Part shown: in pieces, positions 45,425-53,355 of the stretch
How positions within the stretch are numbered: the first letter of the stretch is position 1
Layout of the letters: every line of letters starts with the position of its first letter
Assembly: GCF_945957525.1 (NCBI RefSeq)
Contig: NZ_CAMFLA010000003.1
Coordinates: forward strand, 124,001-188,000
Length of the DNA stretch: 64,000 bases
Direction: 5' to 3'
From: an uncultured Aquitalea sp.
Lineage (GTDB): Bacteria; Pseudomonadota; Gammaproteobacteria; Burkholderiales; Chromobacteriaceae
Notes under the pieces: model-generated
Seen by the model: the letters and a program-made list of their open reading frames with translations, nothing else
Told to the model about the DNA's origin: nothing
Databases searched by the model: none
Made by a program: the position numbers and the translations under genes

Positions 45425-47365
45425 ATGAGCTTCATCAATACGATGACTTCGTTGAAAAACGTGCTGGGCAACGCGCTCATCACCTTGCTGGGCTTCAACC
45501 AGACTTACGTTTCTTCGCAGCCGGAGCGCCGCAAGCACGCGCTGACCGCCATCGCGCTGGCGCTGCCGGTGACGCTGGCGTTCTCGCTGGTCAATTATTT
45601 TGTCTTTGATTTTGCCGCGCTGGCGGCGGTGGAGGCCGCGGTCAGCCTGTTCCTGCTGCTGCCGGCGCTGGCGCTGTTGCGCGATGAGCGTTATCTGCTG
45701 ACCGCCGAGTTTCTCATCCTCGCCTACGGCACGCTGGTGTCCACCGCGCTGATCATCTATGGCGGGGTGGAGGGCACCGGGGTGATCTGGGTGTTCACCT
45801 ACGCCTTCCTGGCTTTTTTCATCAAGGGCCAACGCGCTGGCTGGCTGTACTGTCTGGGCTGGGTGGCTTTTGTCTGGGTGATGGTGAAGCTGTCCTTCGC
45901 CATACCGGATTCGCGCCGTTACAGCGATGTCTACCTGCAGCAGCTGGTGTCGGCGCTGCTGTTCTATTCGGCGATGGCGGCGGCCTTCAACCTGGTGCGT
46001 TCGCGTTTCGAGGCTGATTTGCACGACAGGGTGGAGGCCAATACCGCCCGTGCGCGCGCCTATCTGGACCAACTGCAGTATCTGGCGCTGCATGACGAAA
46101 CCACCGGTCTGCCCAACCGCACCCATCTGATCAGCCTGCTGGACGAGGCCATCGGCGAGTGCCAGGGCGAGAACGAGGCCATTGTACTGATCGACTTGCG
46201 GCTGGAGCGTCTGTTCGAGATCTCCAATATTCTGGGCGATCGCGGCGGCGACCAGCTGATGCAGTCCATCTCTTTCTCCCTGCTGGAACGCTACGGCGAG
46301 AAGGGTAGGCTGGCGCGCTTGCGGCGCGATGAGTTCGGTTTCTTCTACAAGACCGATCTGCAGCACGTGTCGCCTCGCCACATCATGGAAATGGTGGGCG
46401 GCATCCAGCTGACCTATCACGTGGACAGCTACCCCATCCATATCGAACACACCATGGGCATCGCCATCTATCCACGGCATTCCACGCGCGGTTCCGACCT
46501 GTTGCGCATGGCGGAACAGGCCATGCTGCAGGCGCGCGCCGACAAGGAGGATGTGTCCATCTACAACGAGGAGCTGAACGCGTCCTTCGTGCGGCGCAAC
46601 TTGCTGTTCGGCCAACTGCGTCAGGCGCTCAGCAACAAGGAACTCAGCCTCGTTTACCAGCCGCAGATCGACCTGCGCTCAGGCAAGATTGTCGGTGCGG
46701 AAGCGCTGGCGCGTTGGCGCAAGCCCAATGGCGAATACGTCCCGCCGGGCGACTTCATCCCGGTGGCCGAGAACTCCGGCTTGATCCGGCCGTTCACCAA
46801 GTGGCTGATCATCGAGTTTTTCCAGCAGTTGGCCGAATGGCAGCGCGATGGCCTGGATATCCATTGCTCGGTCAATTTGTCCGCTCGCAACCTGGCCGAC
46901 CCCGAGCTGATCAGCGACCTGCGCAACGCCATGTCGCGTTACGCGGTGCCTGCCAACAAGGTAGTGCTGGAAATTACCGAGTGCTCGTTTTCCGACTCGC
47001 CCGACCAGTTCATGCAAACCGTGGACAAGCTGCACCGCATGGGTTTCCAGCAATCCATCGACGACTTTGGAACCGGCTATTCCTCGTTGTCCTATCTGAA
47101 AGACCTGCGCGTGAACGAACTCAAGATCGACCAGAGCTTCGTCACCAATCTGCTGGAAGAGCCAAGCTGCTCCGCCATCGTCAAGACCACTATCCAGCTG
47201 GCGCACAATCTGGGCCTGAAAGTGGTGGCGGAGGGCATCGAGTCTGAGGATGTGGCGCGCTTGCTGGCGCGTTACGGTTGCGATGTGGGTCAGGGCTATG
47301 TGTTCAGCAAGCCCCTGTCGCCCGAGCAGTTTCGGGCTTTCGCCGCCACCCGCGTCAATCTCTGA
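45425..47365 (+). CDS. Membrane GGDEF-EAL protein, degenerate GGDEF
   Basis: 646 residues. About five or six membrane helices (about 35-185), then a GGDEF domain (about 215-375) with LHDETTGLPNRTHL but RLRRDEFGFF in place of GGDEF, so probably not a cyclase. The EAL domain (about 390-640) has EALARW, NLSARN, LEITECSFS, IDDFGTGYSSLSYL, LKIDQSF and VVAEGIES, all needed for cyclic di-GMP hydrolysis. It should be a phosphodiesterase with GTP- or ligand-responsive control. The ATG at 45425 is chosen over the 45317 reading, which overlaps the previous gene. Confidence 0.92.
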   Translation: MSFINTMTSLKNVLGNALITLLGFNQTYVSSQPERRKHALTAIALALPVTLAFSLVNYFVFDFAALAAVEAAVSLFLLLPALALLRDERYLLTAEFLILAYGTLVSTALIIYGGVEGTGVIWVFTYAFLAFFIKGQRAGWLYCLGWVAFVWVMVKLSFAIPDSRRYSDVYLQQLVSALLFYSAMAAAFNLVRSRFEADLHDRVEANTARARAYLDQLQYLALHDETTGLPNRTHLISLLDEAIGECQGENEAIVLIDLRLERLFEISNILGDRGGDQLMQSISFSLLERYGEKGRLARLRRDEFGFFYKTDLQHVSPRHIMEMVGGIQLTYHVDSYPIHIEHTMGIAIYPRHSTRGSDLLRMAEQAMLQARADKEDVSIYNEELNASFVRRNLLFGQLRQALSNKELSLVYQPQIDLRSGKIVGAEALARWRKPNGEYVPPGDFIPVAENSGLIRPFTKWLIIEFFQQLAEWQRDGLDIHCSVNLSARNLADPELISDLRNAMSRYAVPANKVVLEITECSFSDSPDQFMQTVDKLHRMGFQQSIDDFGTGYSSLSYLKDLRVNELKIDQSFVTNLLEEPSCSAIVKTTIQLAHNLGLKVVAEGIESEDVARLLARYGCDVGQGYVFSKPLSPEQFRAFAATRVNL

Positions 47366-47384
47366 GTCGGGCTCAGGCGCATGC

Positions 47385-47412
47385 AAAACCGGCCTCGGGC
47401 GGCCGGTTTTTG
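47385..47412 (+). terminator. Intrinsic terminator after the GGDEF-EAL gene
   Basis: AAAACCGGCC pairs with GGCCGGTTTT and is followed by TG(T)3. It lies 20 nt after the stop. Confidence 0.92.
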
Positions 47413-47509
47413 TTTGTCGGCGGCGGGCGTGGCGATGGCGCAATGCAGCGCAAGCGCCTAAAATGGCCGGACAATTCCTAAAGCCCCCCTACAGCTGGAG
47501 AAACCGCTC

Positions 47510-49036
47510 ATGGCCGTTATCCGTCAGGATGATTTCATTCAAAGCATCGCCGATGCTTTCCAGTACATCAGTTGCTACCACCCCAAGGACTACATCGACG
47601 CGCTTTACCAGGCGTATCTCAAAGAAGAGAGCGTTGCCGCCAAGGACGCCATGGCGCAGATTCTGGTGAACAGCCGCATGTGCGCCGAAGGCCGTCGTCC
47701 CATCTGCCAGGATACCGGCATCGCCGTGGTGTTCCTGAAAGTGGGCATGAACGTGCAGTGGGACGCCGCGCTGTCCGTGCAGGAAATGGTGAACGAAGGC
47801 GTGCGTCGCGCCTACAACAATCCTGACAACAAGCTGCGCGCCTCCGTGCTGCTGGACCCGGCCGGCAAGCGCCAGAACAGCAAGGACAACACGCCGGCCG
47901 TGGTGCATTTTGAAATCGTCGAGGGCGACGGCGTGGAAGTGATCTGCGCGGCCAAGGGTGGCGGTTCGGAAAACAAATCCAAGTTCTATGCGCTCAACCC
48001 GTCCGACAGCATCGTCGACTGGGTGCTGAAAACCGTGCCCACCATGGGCGCGGGCTGGTGTCCGCCGGGCATTCTGGGCATCGGCATCGGCGGCACGCCG
48101 GAAAAGGCCATGTTGCTGGCCAAGGAAAGCCTGATGGATCACGTGGACATCCACGAACTGAAGGCCAAGGCCGACAGCGGCGCCGAACTCAGCCGTGTGG
48201 AGCAGTTGCGTCTGGAAATCTACGAGAAGGTGAACGCGCTGGGCATTGGCGCACAGGGCCTGGGCGGCCTCACCACCGTGCTGGACGTGAAGATCATGGA
48301 CTATCCGACGCACGCAGCCAGCCTGCCGGTCGCCATGATCCCCAACTGCGCCGCCACGCGTCACATTCACTTCCATCTGGACGGCAGCGGCCCGGCCAAG
48401 CTGGAAGCCCCGCGCCTGGAAGACTGGCCGGACATCACCTACGACGCCTCCTCCGGTCGCCGCGTGGATCTGGACAAGATCACCAAGGAAGAAGTGGCCA
48501 GCTGGAAGCCGGGCGAAGTACTGCTGCTCAACGGCAAGATCCTCACCGGTCGCGACGCTGCGCACAAGCGCATGGTGGACATGCTGAACAAGGGCGAGAA
48601 GCTGCCGGTGGACTTCACCAACCGCTTCATCTACTACGTCGGCCCGGTGGATCCGGTGCGCGACGAAGTGGTCGGCCCGGCCGGCCCCACCACCGCTACC
48701 CGCATGGACAAGTTCACCCGTCAGATGCTGGAACAGACCGGTCTGTTGGGCATGATCGGCAAGGCCGAGCGCGGCCCGGCAGCCATTGAAGCCATCAAGG
48801 ACAACAAGGCGGTGTACCTGATGGCCGTGGGCGGTTCCGCCTATCTGGTGTCCAAGGCCATCAAGGCCTCCACCGTAGTGGGTTTTGCCGACCTGGGCAT
48901 GGAAGCCATCTACGAGTTCGAGGTGAAAGACATGCCGGTTACCGTGGCGGTGGATGCCTGTGGCACCGCCGTGCACACCACCGGCCCGGCCGAGTGGCGC
49001 GTCAAGATCGGCAAGATTCCGGTCAACGCCGGCTGA
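47510..49036 (+). CDS. fumA: Class I (iron-sulfur) fumarate hydratase
   Basis: 508 residues with both Fumerase and Fumerase_C parts in one chain, as in FumA/FumB. The [4Fe-4S] cysteines are in RPICQDTGIAVVFLK, in MIPNCAATRHIHFHLDG, and in the AGWCPPGILGIGIGGTPEKAMLLAKE segment. GLGGLTTVLDVKI and VGPAGPTTATRMDKFTRQMLEQTGLLGMIGKAERG are conserved. It interconverts fumarate and malate in the TCA cycle. It is preceded by a terminator and followed by a structured repeat element. Confidence 0.95.
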   Translation: MAVIRQDDFIQSIADAFQYISCYHPKDYIDALYQAYLKEESVAAKDAMAQILVNSRMCAEGRRPICQDTGIAVVFLKVGMNVQWDAALSVQEMVNEGVRRAYNNPDNKLRASVLLDPAGKRQNSKDNTPAVVHFEIVEGDGVEVICAAKGGGSENKSKFYALNPSDSIVDWVLKTVPTMGAGWCPPGILGIGIGGTPEKAMLLAKESLMDHVDIHELKAKADSGAELSRVEQLRLEIYEKVNALGIGAQGLGGLTTVLDVKIMDYPTHAASLPVAMIPNCAATRHIHFHLDGSGPAKLEAPRLEDWPDITYDASSGRRVDLDKITKEEVASWKPGEVLLLNGKILTGRDAAHKRMVDMLNKGEKLPVDFTNRFIYYVGPVDPVRDEVVGPAGPTTATRMDKFTRQMLEQTGLLGMIGKAERGPAAIEAIKDNKAVYLMAVGGSAYLVSKAIKASTVVGFADLGMEAIYEFEVKDMPVTVAVDACGTAVHTTGPAEWRVKIGKIPVNAG

Positions 49037-49059
49037 TGCTTCGGCCAACATGACACGAC

Positions 49060-49275
49060 AAACGCCCGGCATGCCGGGCGCAGGCTGCTGACAACATCAT
49101 TGGGCGAGTTTCTGCAGGACCCGGCAAAACCGGGCCTTCCAACTTGCGTATTGATTCGGCAGCCTTCCCGTTGATTTCCAATCCCCCCGCCCTTGCTCTG
49201 CAAGGGAGCCTCGCTTTCCGATCAGAAAGCGAGAGGATGGTGTCAATAAGCTGAAAACGCCCGGCATGCCGGGCG
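49060..49275. repeat. Structured dispersed element, copy 2, with identical 21-nt flanking direct repeats
   Basis: The 21-nt hairpin sequence at 49060-49080 (AAACGCCCGG...CCGGGCG) recurs exactly at 49255-49275. Only the right copy is followed by TTTTC and acts as a terminator. The 174-nt interior aligns with copy 1 from its first bases (CAGGC); the core is 49097-49233. Hairpins are CCCGG-CAAAA-CCGGG, CCCTTG-CTCTG-CAAGGG and CTCGCTTT with AAAGCGAG. It lies between the convergent fumarase and isochorismatase-like genes. Confidence 0.88.
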
Positions 49276-49280
49276 TTTTC
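49253..49280. terminator. Bidirectional terminator between fumarase and hydrolase genes
   Basis: GAAAACGCCCGG pairs with CCGGGCGTTTTC around CATG. A-rich on one side and T-rich on the other, it can stop transcription from both convergent genes. Confidence 0.9.
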
Positions 49281-49324
49281 TTTTGGCGACGGATGGCTGG
49301 CCGGAGAGCGAGCCGGGGCCGGTC

Positions 49325-49843
49325 TCAGAGCGCGTCGGCGCTTTGAACGATGGGCAGGCGCGGCGCCACGGCGTTGAGGGCGATGAGGTGGATCATCTGG
49401 CTGACCGTAGTGCAGCAGTCGGCGAGAATGCTCACCTTGTAGCCGGCGGCGGCGGGGGAAATGGCGGTGTGAGTGACGCAGTTCTGCGTCATCATGCCGC
49501 ACACCAGCAGCTCGTCCACGCCCAATTGGCGCAGGGTGGCTTCCAGCGCGGTGTCCAGGAAACTGTCGGCGAAATGCTTTACCACCACCGGGGCGTCGGG
49601 CGCAGCGGCCAGCACCTCGGCATGAATGGCTACGCCCTCGGTGCCGGCATTGAAGAAGGGAGAGATGCCGCGCGCCGGGTCGGCCACGTGTTGCACATGA
49701 ATCACCGGCACGCCCTTGGCGCGGGCTCGGCTGATGGCGGACAGTGTGTTGGCCAAGGCCTCTTCGGTGTTCCACAGCGGAAACGCGCCGCCGGGGAAGT
49801 AGTCGTTTTGCAGGTCGATGACGATCAGTGCCGGTTGGCTCAT
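49325..49843 (-). CDS. Isochorismatase-like cysteine hydrolase
   Basis: 172 residues. ALIVIDLQNDYFPGGAFPL with the catalytic Asp near residue 10, VVKHFADSFLDT with Lys near 90, and LLVCGMMTQNCVTHTAISPAAAGYKVSILADCCTT with the nucleophilic Cys in QNCV form the complete triad. Substrates in this family include nicotinamide, N-carbamoyl compounds and isochorismate. The start at 49841-49843 is set by the family. It is divergent from an AraC/GlxA-type regulator. Confidence 0.9.
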   Translation of the reverse strand: MSQPALIVIDLQNDYFPGGAFPLWNTEEALANTLSAISRARAKGVPVIHVQHVADPARGISPFFNAGTEGVAIHAEVLAAAPDAPVVVKHFADSFLDTALEATLRQLGVDELLVCGMMTQNCVTHTAISPAAAGYKVSILADCCTTVSQMIHLIALNAVAPRLPIVQSADAL

Positions 49844-49962
49844 GCTGCGCTCCTTGGGGGGTGAGGGTATGAGCGCATTGTGCCGCCCCTGTTGTTCGGC
49901 AACGAGTGGCCCGATTGCCAATTTGCGATAATATCGGGCCATTGTGTCGGAGGCTTGTCTGC

Positions 49963-50916
49963 ATGACTGTTCCCATCGTTGCCGTGCTGGCGTTTGATCG
50001 CATCAGCCCGTTTCACCTGTCCGTGCCCTGCGTGGTGTTTGGCGATCGCCACCCCGGTGTGCCGGCCTTCGATCTGCGCGTGTGTGCGATGGAGCCCGGG
50101 CTGCTGACCACCACTGCGGGGTTCGCCGTGAGCGCCCTTCACGGGCTGGAGGCGCTGGAGCTTGCCGACATCGTCATCGTACCCAGTTGGCGCGACCCTG
50201 CGGAACGCCCGCCGGAGACCGCGCTGGCAGCCCTGCGCGCGGCGGCGGCGCGCGGCGCGACGCTGGTGGGACTGTGCCTAGGCGCTTATATGTTGGCCGA
50301 AGCCGGTTTGCTGGACGGTCGCGCCGCCACCACGCACTGGGCTTATGCGGAGGATTTTTCGCGCCGCTACCCGGCGGTGAGGTTGGACGCCGATGTGCTG
50401 TACCTGCAAGACGGCAACATCATGACCTCGGCCGGCACCGCGGCCGGGCTGGATTGCTGCCTTTACATGCTGCGACAGCGTTATGGCGCGGAAGCGGCCA
50501 ACCATGCCGCGCGGCGCCTGGTGGTGCCGCCGCATCGTCAAGGCGGGCAGGCGCAGTTCATCGAGCAGCCGCTGCCGGACACCGCCAGAGACAGCCGGTT
50601 ATCGGGCTTGATCGACTGGGCGCGAGGTTGTCTGGACCAGCCGCATACGCTGGACACGCTGGCGGCGCGCGTGTTGATGAGCCGGCGTACCTTCACCCGC
50701 CACTTTCGCCAGCTGACCGGCACCACGGTGGCGCACTGGTTGTTGAACGAGAGGCTGGCGCTGACCCAGCGTTTGCTGGAAGGGACGGACCTGGCGGTGG
50801 AGCAGATTGCCGCGCAAGCGGGTTTTGGTTCGCCGGTGTCCTTGCGGCATCACTTTCGGCAAACCTTTGGCGTGTCGCCCAGCGACTGGCGGCGCACGTT
50901 CAGGGGGAATAACTGA
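49963..50916 (+). CDS. AraC-family regulator with DJ-1/PfpI-like sensor (GlxA/FtrA-like)
   Basis: 317 residues. The N-terminal amidotransferase-like domain (1-185) has VAVLAFDRISPFHLSVPCVVFGDR and LVGLCLGAYMLAEAGLLDGRAATTHW with a cysteine in the elbow. The C-terminal AraC HTH (about 215-310) reads LDTLAARVLMSRRTFTRHFRQLTGTTVAHWLLNERLALTQRLLEGTDLAVEQIAAQAGFGSPVSLRHHFRQTFGVSPSDWRRTF. It probably activates the divergent cysteine hydrolase gene. GGAGG lies 9 nt before the ATG. Confidence 0.92.
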   Translation: MTVPIVAVLAFDRISPFHLSVPCVVFGDRHPGVPAFDLRVCAMEPGLLTTTAGFAVSALHGLEALELADIVIVPSWRDPAERPPETALAALRAAAARGATLVGLCLGAYMLAEAGLLDGRAATTHWAYAEDFSRRYPAVRLDADVLYLQDGNIMTSAGTAAGLDCCLYMLRQRYGAEAANHAARRLVVPPHRQGGQAQFIEQPLPDTARDSRLSGLIDWARGCLDQPHTLDTLAARVLMSRRTFTRHFRQLTGTTVAHWLLNERLALTQRLLEGTDLAVEQIAAQAGFGSPVSLRHHFRQTFGVSPSDWRRTFRGNN

Positions 50917-51007
50917 GGGTAGGGGCAGGGGGGCCGCCTTGGGCGGTGCCGCTCCCGGCCGCATGCGCAATAAGGCAATGCGGCGCGCGGGAGCGATGGA
51001 GAAGCGC

Positions 51008-51292
51008 TTACTCTTGCGATGCGGCCACGGCGTCTTTCAGTGCCTTGGCCGGGGTGAAGCTCACTTTGCGGCGGGCCGGGATTTCCACGCTCTCACCGGT
51101 GGCCGGATTGCGACCGGTGCGCGCGGCGGTGGTCTTGACCTTGAATTTGCCCGTACTGGCCAGCGGCACTTCGCCGCCCTGTACCAGTTCTTCCTGGATC
51201 ACCGCTTCCAGCGCAGCGACAAAGCGCAGGGTGTCGGCTTTGTTCTGACCGGTTTTTTCGGACAGGGCGAGGATGAGTTCGGTTTTGGTCAT
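51008..51292 (-). CDS. HU-family DNA-binding protein (host)
   Basis: 94 residues: MTKTELILALSEKTGQNKADTLRFVAALEAVIQEELVQGGEVPLASTGKFKVKTTAARTGRNPATGESVEIPARRKVSFTPAKALKDAV. The arm GRNPATGESVEIPARR is the minor-groove binding beta ribbon with the intercalating proline. HU bends DNA and is a cofactor for Mu transposition. AGGAAAAAAC lies before the ATG. It is the last host gene before the prophage. Confidence 0.94.
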   Translation of the reverse strand: MTKTELILALSEKTGQNKADTLRFVAALEAVIQEELVQGGEVPLASTGKFKVKTTAARTGRNPATGESVEIPARRKVSFTPAKALKDAVAASQE

Positions 51293-51379
51293 GTTTTTTC
51301 CTGTGTTGTTATGCGTCTGTCGGTGACAACCTGCTGACGCGATATTATCCCGTTTTTTGCCCCTGCTTGTCTGCGGACT

Positions 51380-51583
51380 GTGGGGTGGTAGTTAGTTTGT
51401 CACCAGGGAGAAGAGAAGAGCGGCAGGCGGAAAGCCTTATTCTGTCGGGCTTCCAGCCAAGCTGGCGGCCAAAACGGCTTGCAAATTTTTTGGCAGCGAT
51501 TGCGCGTAAATGGCAAAAAATTAGCAGCGTTTTGGCACCGAAGTGGCAGTAAATGCAGTGAGCTTAGTAAGAATTAACATCCA
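51380..51583. other. Probable left-end region of the Mu-like prophage
   Basis: No gene is seen. The sequence changes from host-like to A/T-rich. TTGGCAGCG (51490) and TTAGCAGCG (51521), and TGGCA (51511) and TGGCA (51544), repeat at spacings of about 31-33 nt; they may be transposase-binding sites. I could not fix the terminal TG of the element. Confidence 0.45.
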
Positions 51584-52333
51584 TCAGAGCTGACGGCCAA
51601 ACCAGACCACACGACCGATGACTGCGAAGTCCCCATTGGGATGCCCTGGATCTACCTCAAAGGACTTATAAGCATCATTGGCACTAATGATCTCCAATCG
51701 ACCACCAAGCATCTTCTGAACCCTCTTTACAATCAAGTCACCATCAATCCTCAGTACGTATAAACCGCTCGTAGGAGACGTATCCGCACGGTTGACGAGA
51801 ATGACGTCGCCGCTATTCAGAACGCCCTCCATGGAATCTCCTTTTACTGACAGTACTGCCAGATTTTTGGCGTCAATCCGTAGGTAGTCTTTCACCCAAG
51901 GTCTACGGAATGACATGCAAAATGCAGGTTTCTGGTCTGATATTGCTGCGCCATGCCCTGCGGAGGCTTTCTCCTTGTACCAAGGAATGAAGACGAAATC
52001 GTCCAGATTGACTGGATTTCCAAGCGTGTCCATGCAAACAGCAGGCTGCGCGACAGATGTTGGCGTCGCCTCACTGCTGGGTTCGCCCATGCTCATAGGC
52101 CCTTCACCTGTCGCAATCCACTCTAGTGAAACTCCTTGAGGGATCGCAAGTCGTGCCAATACTTGGAATGAAGGGGCCTGTTCCTCTGCAATGTACCTCC
52201 GCAGAGAAATAACACTTACCCCCGCCGCCGCCGCCGCCTCGGTACGAGACCTGTACTTATCTGCCACCAAACCAATGCGACTTCCGATTCCAGTCAAAGG
52301 AATCGGAAGCGACGTGTTGTCAATTTGCGTCAT
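51584..52333 (-). CDS. Prophage repressor, S24/LexA-type
   Basis: 249 residues. An N-terminal HTH (RIGLVADKYRSRTEAAAAAGVSVISLRRYIAEEQAPSFQVLARLAIPQGVSLEWIATGEGPM) is joined to a peptidase S24 domain with the catalytic Ser in VKGDSMEGVLNSGDVILVNR and Lys in GLYVLRIDGDLIVKRVQKML. It should keep the prophage silent and may be inactivated by RecA-stimulated self-cleavage, unlike the Mu Clp-dependent repressor. The start MTQIDNTSLP at 52331-52333 is preferred; a longer reading to 52444 exists. It faces away from the early operon. Confidence 0.9.
   Translation of the reverse strand: MTQIDNTSLPIPLTGIGSRIGLVADKYRSRTEAAAAAGVSVISLRRYIAEEQAPSFQVLARLAIPQGVSLEWIATGEGPMSMGEPSSEATPTSVAQPAVCMDTLGNPVNLDDFVFIPWYKEKASAGHGAAISDQKPAFCMSFRRPWVKDYLRIDAKNLAVLSVKGDSMEGVLNSGDVILVNRADTSPTSGLYVLRIDGDLIVKRVQKMLGGRLEIISANDAYKSFEVDPGHPNGDFAVIGRVVWFGRQL
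52281..52309. promoter_or_regulatory. Inverted repeat near the repressor start, possible operator
   Basis: CTTCCGATTCC (52281-52291) and GGAATCGGAAG (52299-52309) form a perfect 11-bp inverted repeat with a 7-nt spacer, inside the first codons of the repressor gene. TTCCGATT-type half sites recur nearby at 52333-52341 and 52433-52440. Confidence 0.6.
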
Positions 52334-52407
52334 TTCCGATTTGCTCGCATGTCTTTGATAATCAATATAAAGATTCAAATTTGATGCATCCCGAAGCCGA
52401 GAAAGAA

Positions 52408-52458
52408 TCGGATGCGAAACGGAACGAATCAATTCCGATTGCAAAAAGTCGGATGCGA
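52408..52458. promoter_or_regulatory. Early control region with direct repeats TCGGATGCGA
   Basis: TCGGATGCGA occurs at 52408-52417 and 52449-52458, upstream of ner and of the repressor. They are likely Ner or repressor sites in the divergent control region. Confidence 0.6.
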
Positions 52459-52499
52459 CAGTAGTATGTGATCACCCAATCAATGCAAAGGATTACGGG

Positions 52500-52817
52500 A
52501 TGAACACATATGAACTACAAAAAAATTCCGCCGATTGGCACCGGGCGGATATCGTCGCGGCCGTTCGTAAAGCTGGGTGGTCTCTTCGTCGACTGTCGTT
52601 GGAGGCAGGTTTGTGTGCTGGAGCACTGAACAACGCGCTTGACCGTCCTTGGCCGAAGGCTGAGCGCATCATTGCTGCCGCCATCGGCGTTGCCCCTGAA
52701 ACCATTTGGCCGGACCGCTATGCAAAGCGTCATTTTAAGCCAGATTTCCCGTCCATTCCCCCTTCTTCAATAAATAACCCCGCAGCATCGCAGCGGGCTG
52801 TTGCAACTGTTGAGTAA
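52500..52817 (+). CDS. ner: Ner/Nlp-family early regulator
   Basis: 105 residues. DWHRADIVAAVRKAGWSLRRLSLEAGLCAGALNNALDRPWPKAERIIAAAIGVAPETIWPDRY is the Ner/SfsB HTH with the conserved PWPKAE. In Mu, Ner turns down both the repressor and early promoters during lytic growth. The start has GGATTACGGG upstream. It is the first rightward gene after the divergent repressor. Confidence 0.92.
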   Translation: MNTYELQKNSADWHRADIVAAVRKAGWSLRRLSLEAGLCAGALNNALDRPWPKAERIIAAAIGVAPETIWPDRYAKRHFKPDFPSIPPSSINNPAASQRAVATVE

Positions 52818-52876
52818 ATCGTAGCGGCGACCGTAGTAAATCGCCAGCACAACGATTCTCGCGCAGGAGTAAATCG
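52813..52876. repeat. Three copies of AGTAAATCG between ner and the next gene
   Basis: AGTAAATCG occurs at 52813-52821, 52835-52843 and 52868-52876, the last just before a start codon. Purpose unknown. Confidence 0.6.
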
Positions 52877-52878
52877 CC

Positions 52879-53355
52879 ATGAGAAAACGCAGCGGACAAC
52901 CCATCCCGTCCAGCCTGGACGATGCGACACAGTGCCAGCTCGCCGCCGCTGAAAAAATCGGCCTCGTTCCCAAGCGGATGTCCGACCTGATGGGAGTGGA
53001 CATCAAAACCTACTATCGCTGGATGGCAGAAAACAGTATGCCGCTTAACCGTATACGCCAATGGGAAGCCTTCAGCAAAGCTTCCTTCGTTAGCGACTAC
53101 CTGTGTATGTCGCATGGCAATCGAGTGGTTATCACCATCCCTACTGGCAAAAAAGCCAAGGTCGTCGATTTGGGCGAGATGCAAGCCAACTTTGGCCGGG
53201 TGGTAATGCTACTGGAGCAGTTCTACAGGGACAAAACTGACCTGCCAGACACCTTGGGCGCGCTGAATGAGGTGCTCTCCCAGGTCGCGTATCACCGCGA
53301 AAACGTGATGAAGGCTGGCCAGCCCGAGCTGGAATTGTTTGGAGGCGGGGTATGA
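52879..53355 (+). CDS. Prophage early protein with HTH-like N-terminus
   Basis: 158 residues. ATQCQLAAAEKIGLVPKRMSDLMGVDIKTYYRWMAENSMPLNRIRQWEAFSKASFVSDYL looks like a DNA-binding helical unit, followed by a beta-rich segment (RVVITIPTGKKAKVVDLGEMQANFGRVVMLLEQFYRD). AGGAG precedes the ATG. It overlaps the transposase start by 4 nt, so the two are translationally coupled. No named family was recognised. Confidence 0.75.
   Translation: MRKRSGQPIPSSLDDATQCQLAAAEKIGLVPKRMSDLMGVDIKTYYRWMAENSMPLNRIRQWEAFSKASFVSDYLCMSHGNRVVITIPTGKKAKVVDLGEMQANFGRVVMLLEQFYRDKTDLPDTLGALNEVLSQVAYHRENVMKAGQPELELFGGGV

Noticed and set aside
47489-49072. A 527-codon minus-strand open frame opposite fumarase
   Set aside because: Class I fumarase on the plus strand is certain; the antisense product is His/Gly/Ala-rich without any domain.
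49097-49233. CRISPR-like repeat in intergenic DNA
   Set aside because: There are only two dispersed copies 9 kb apart, with no spacer array or cas genes.
51008-51292. HU gene as part of the prophage
   Set aside because: It lies outside the repressor on the host side, is oriented leftward and is followed by host regulatory genes; the phage has a separate HU in its early operon.
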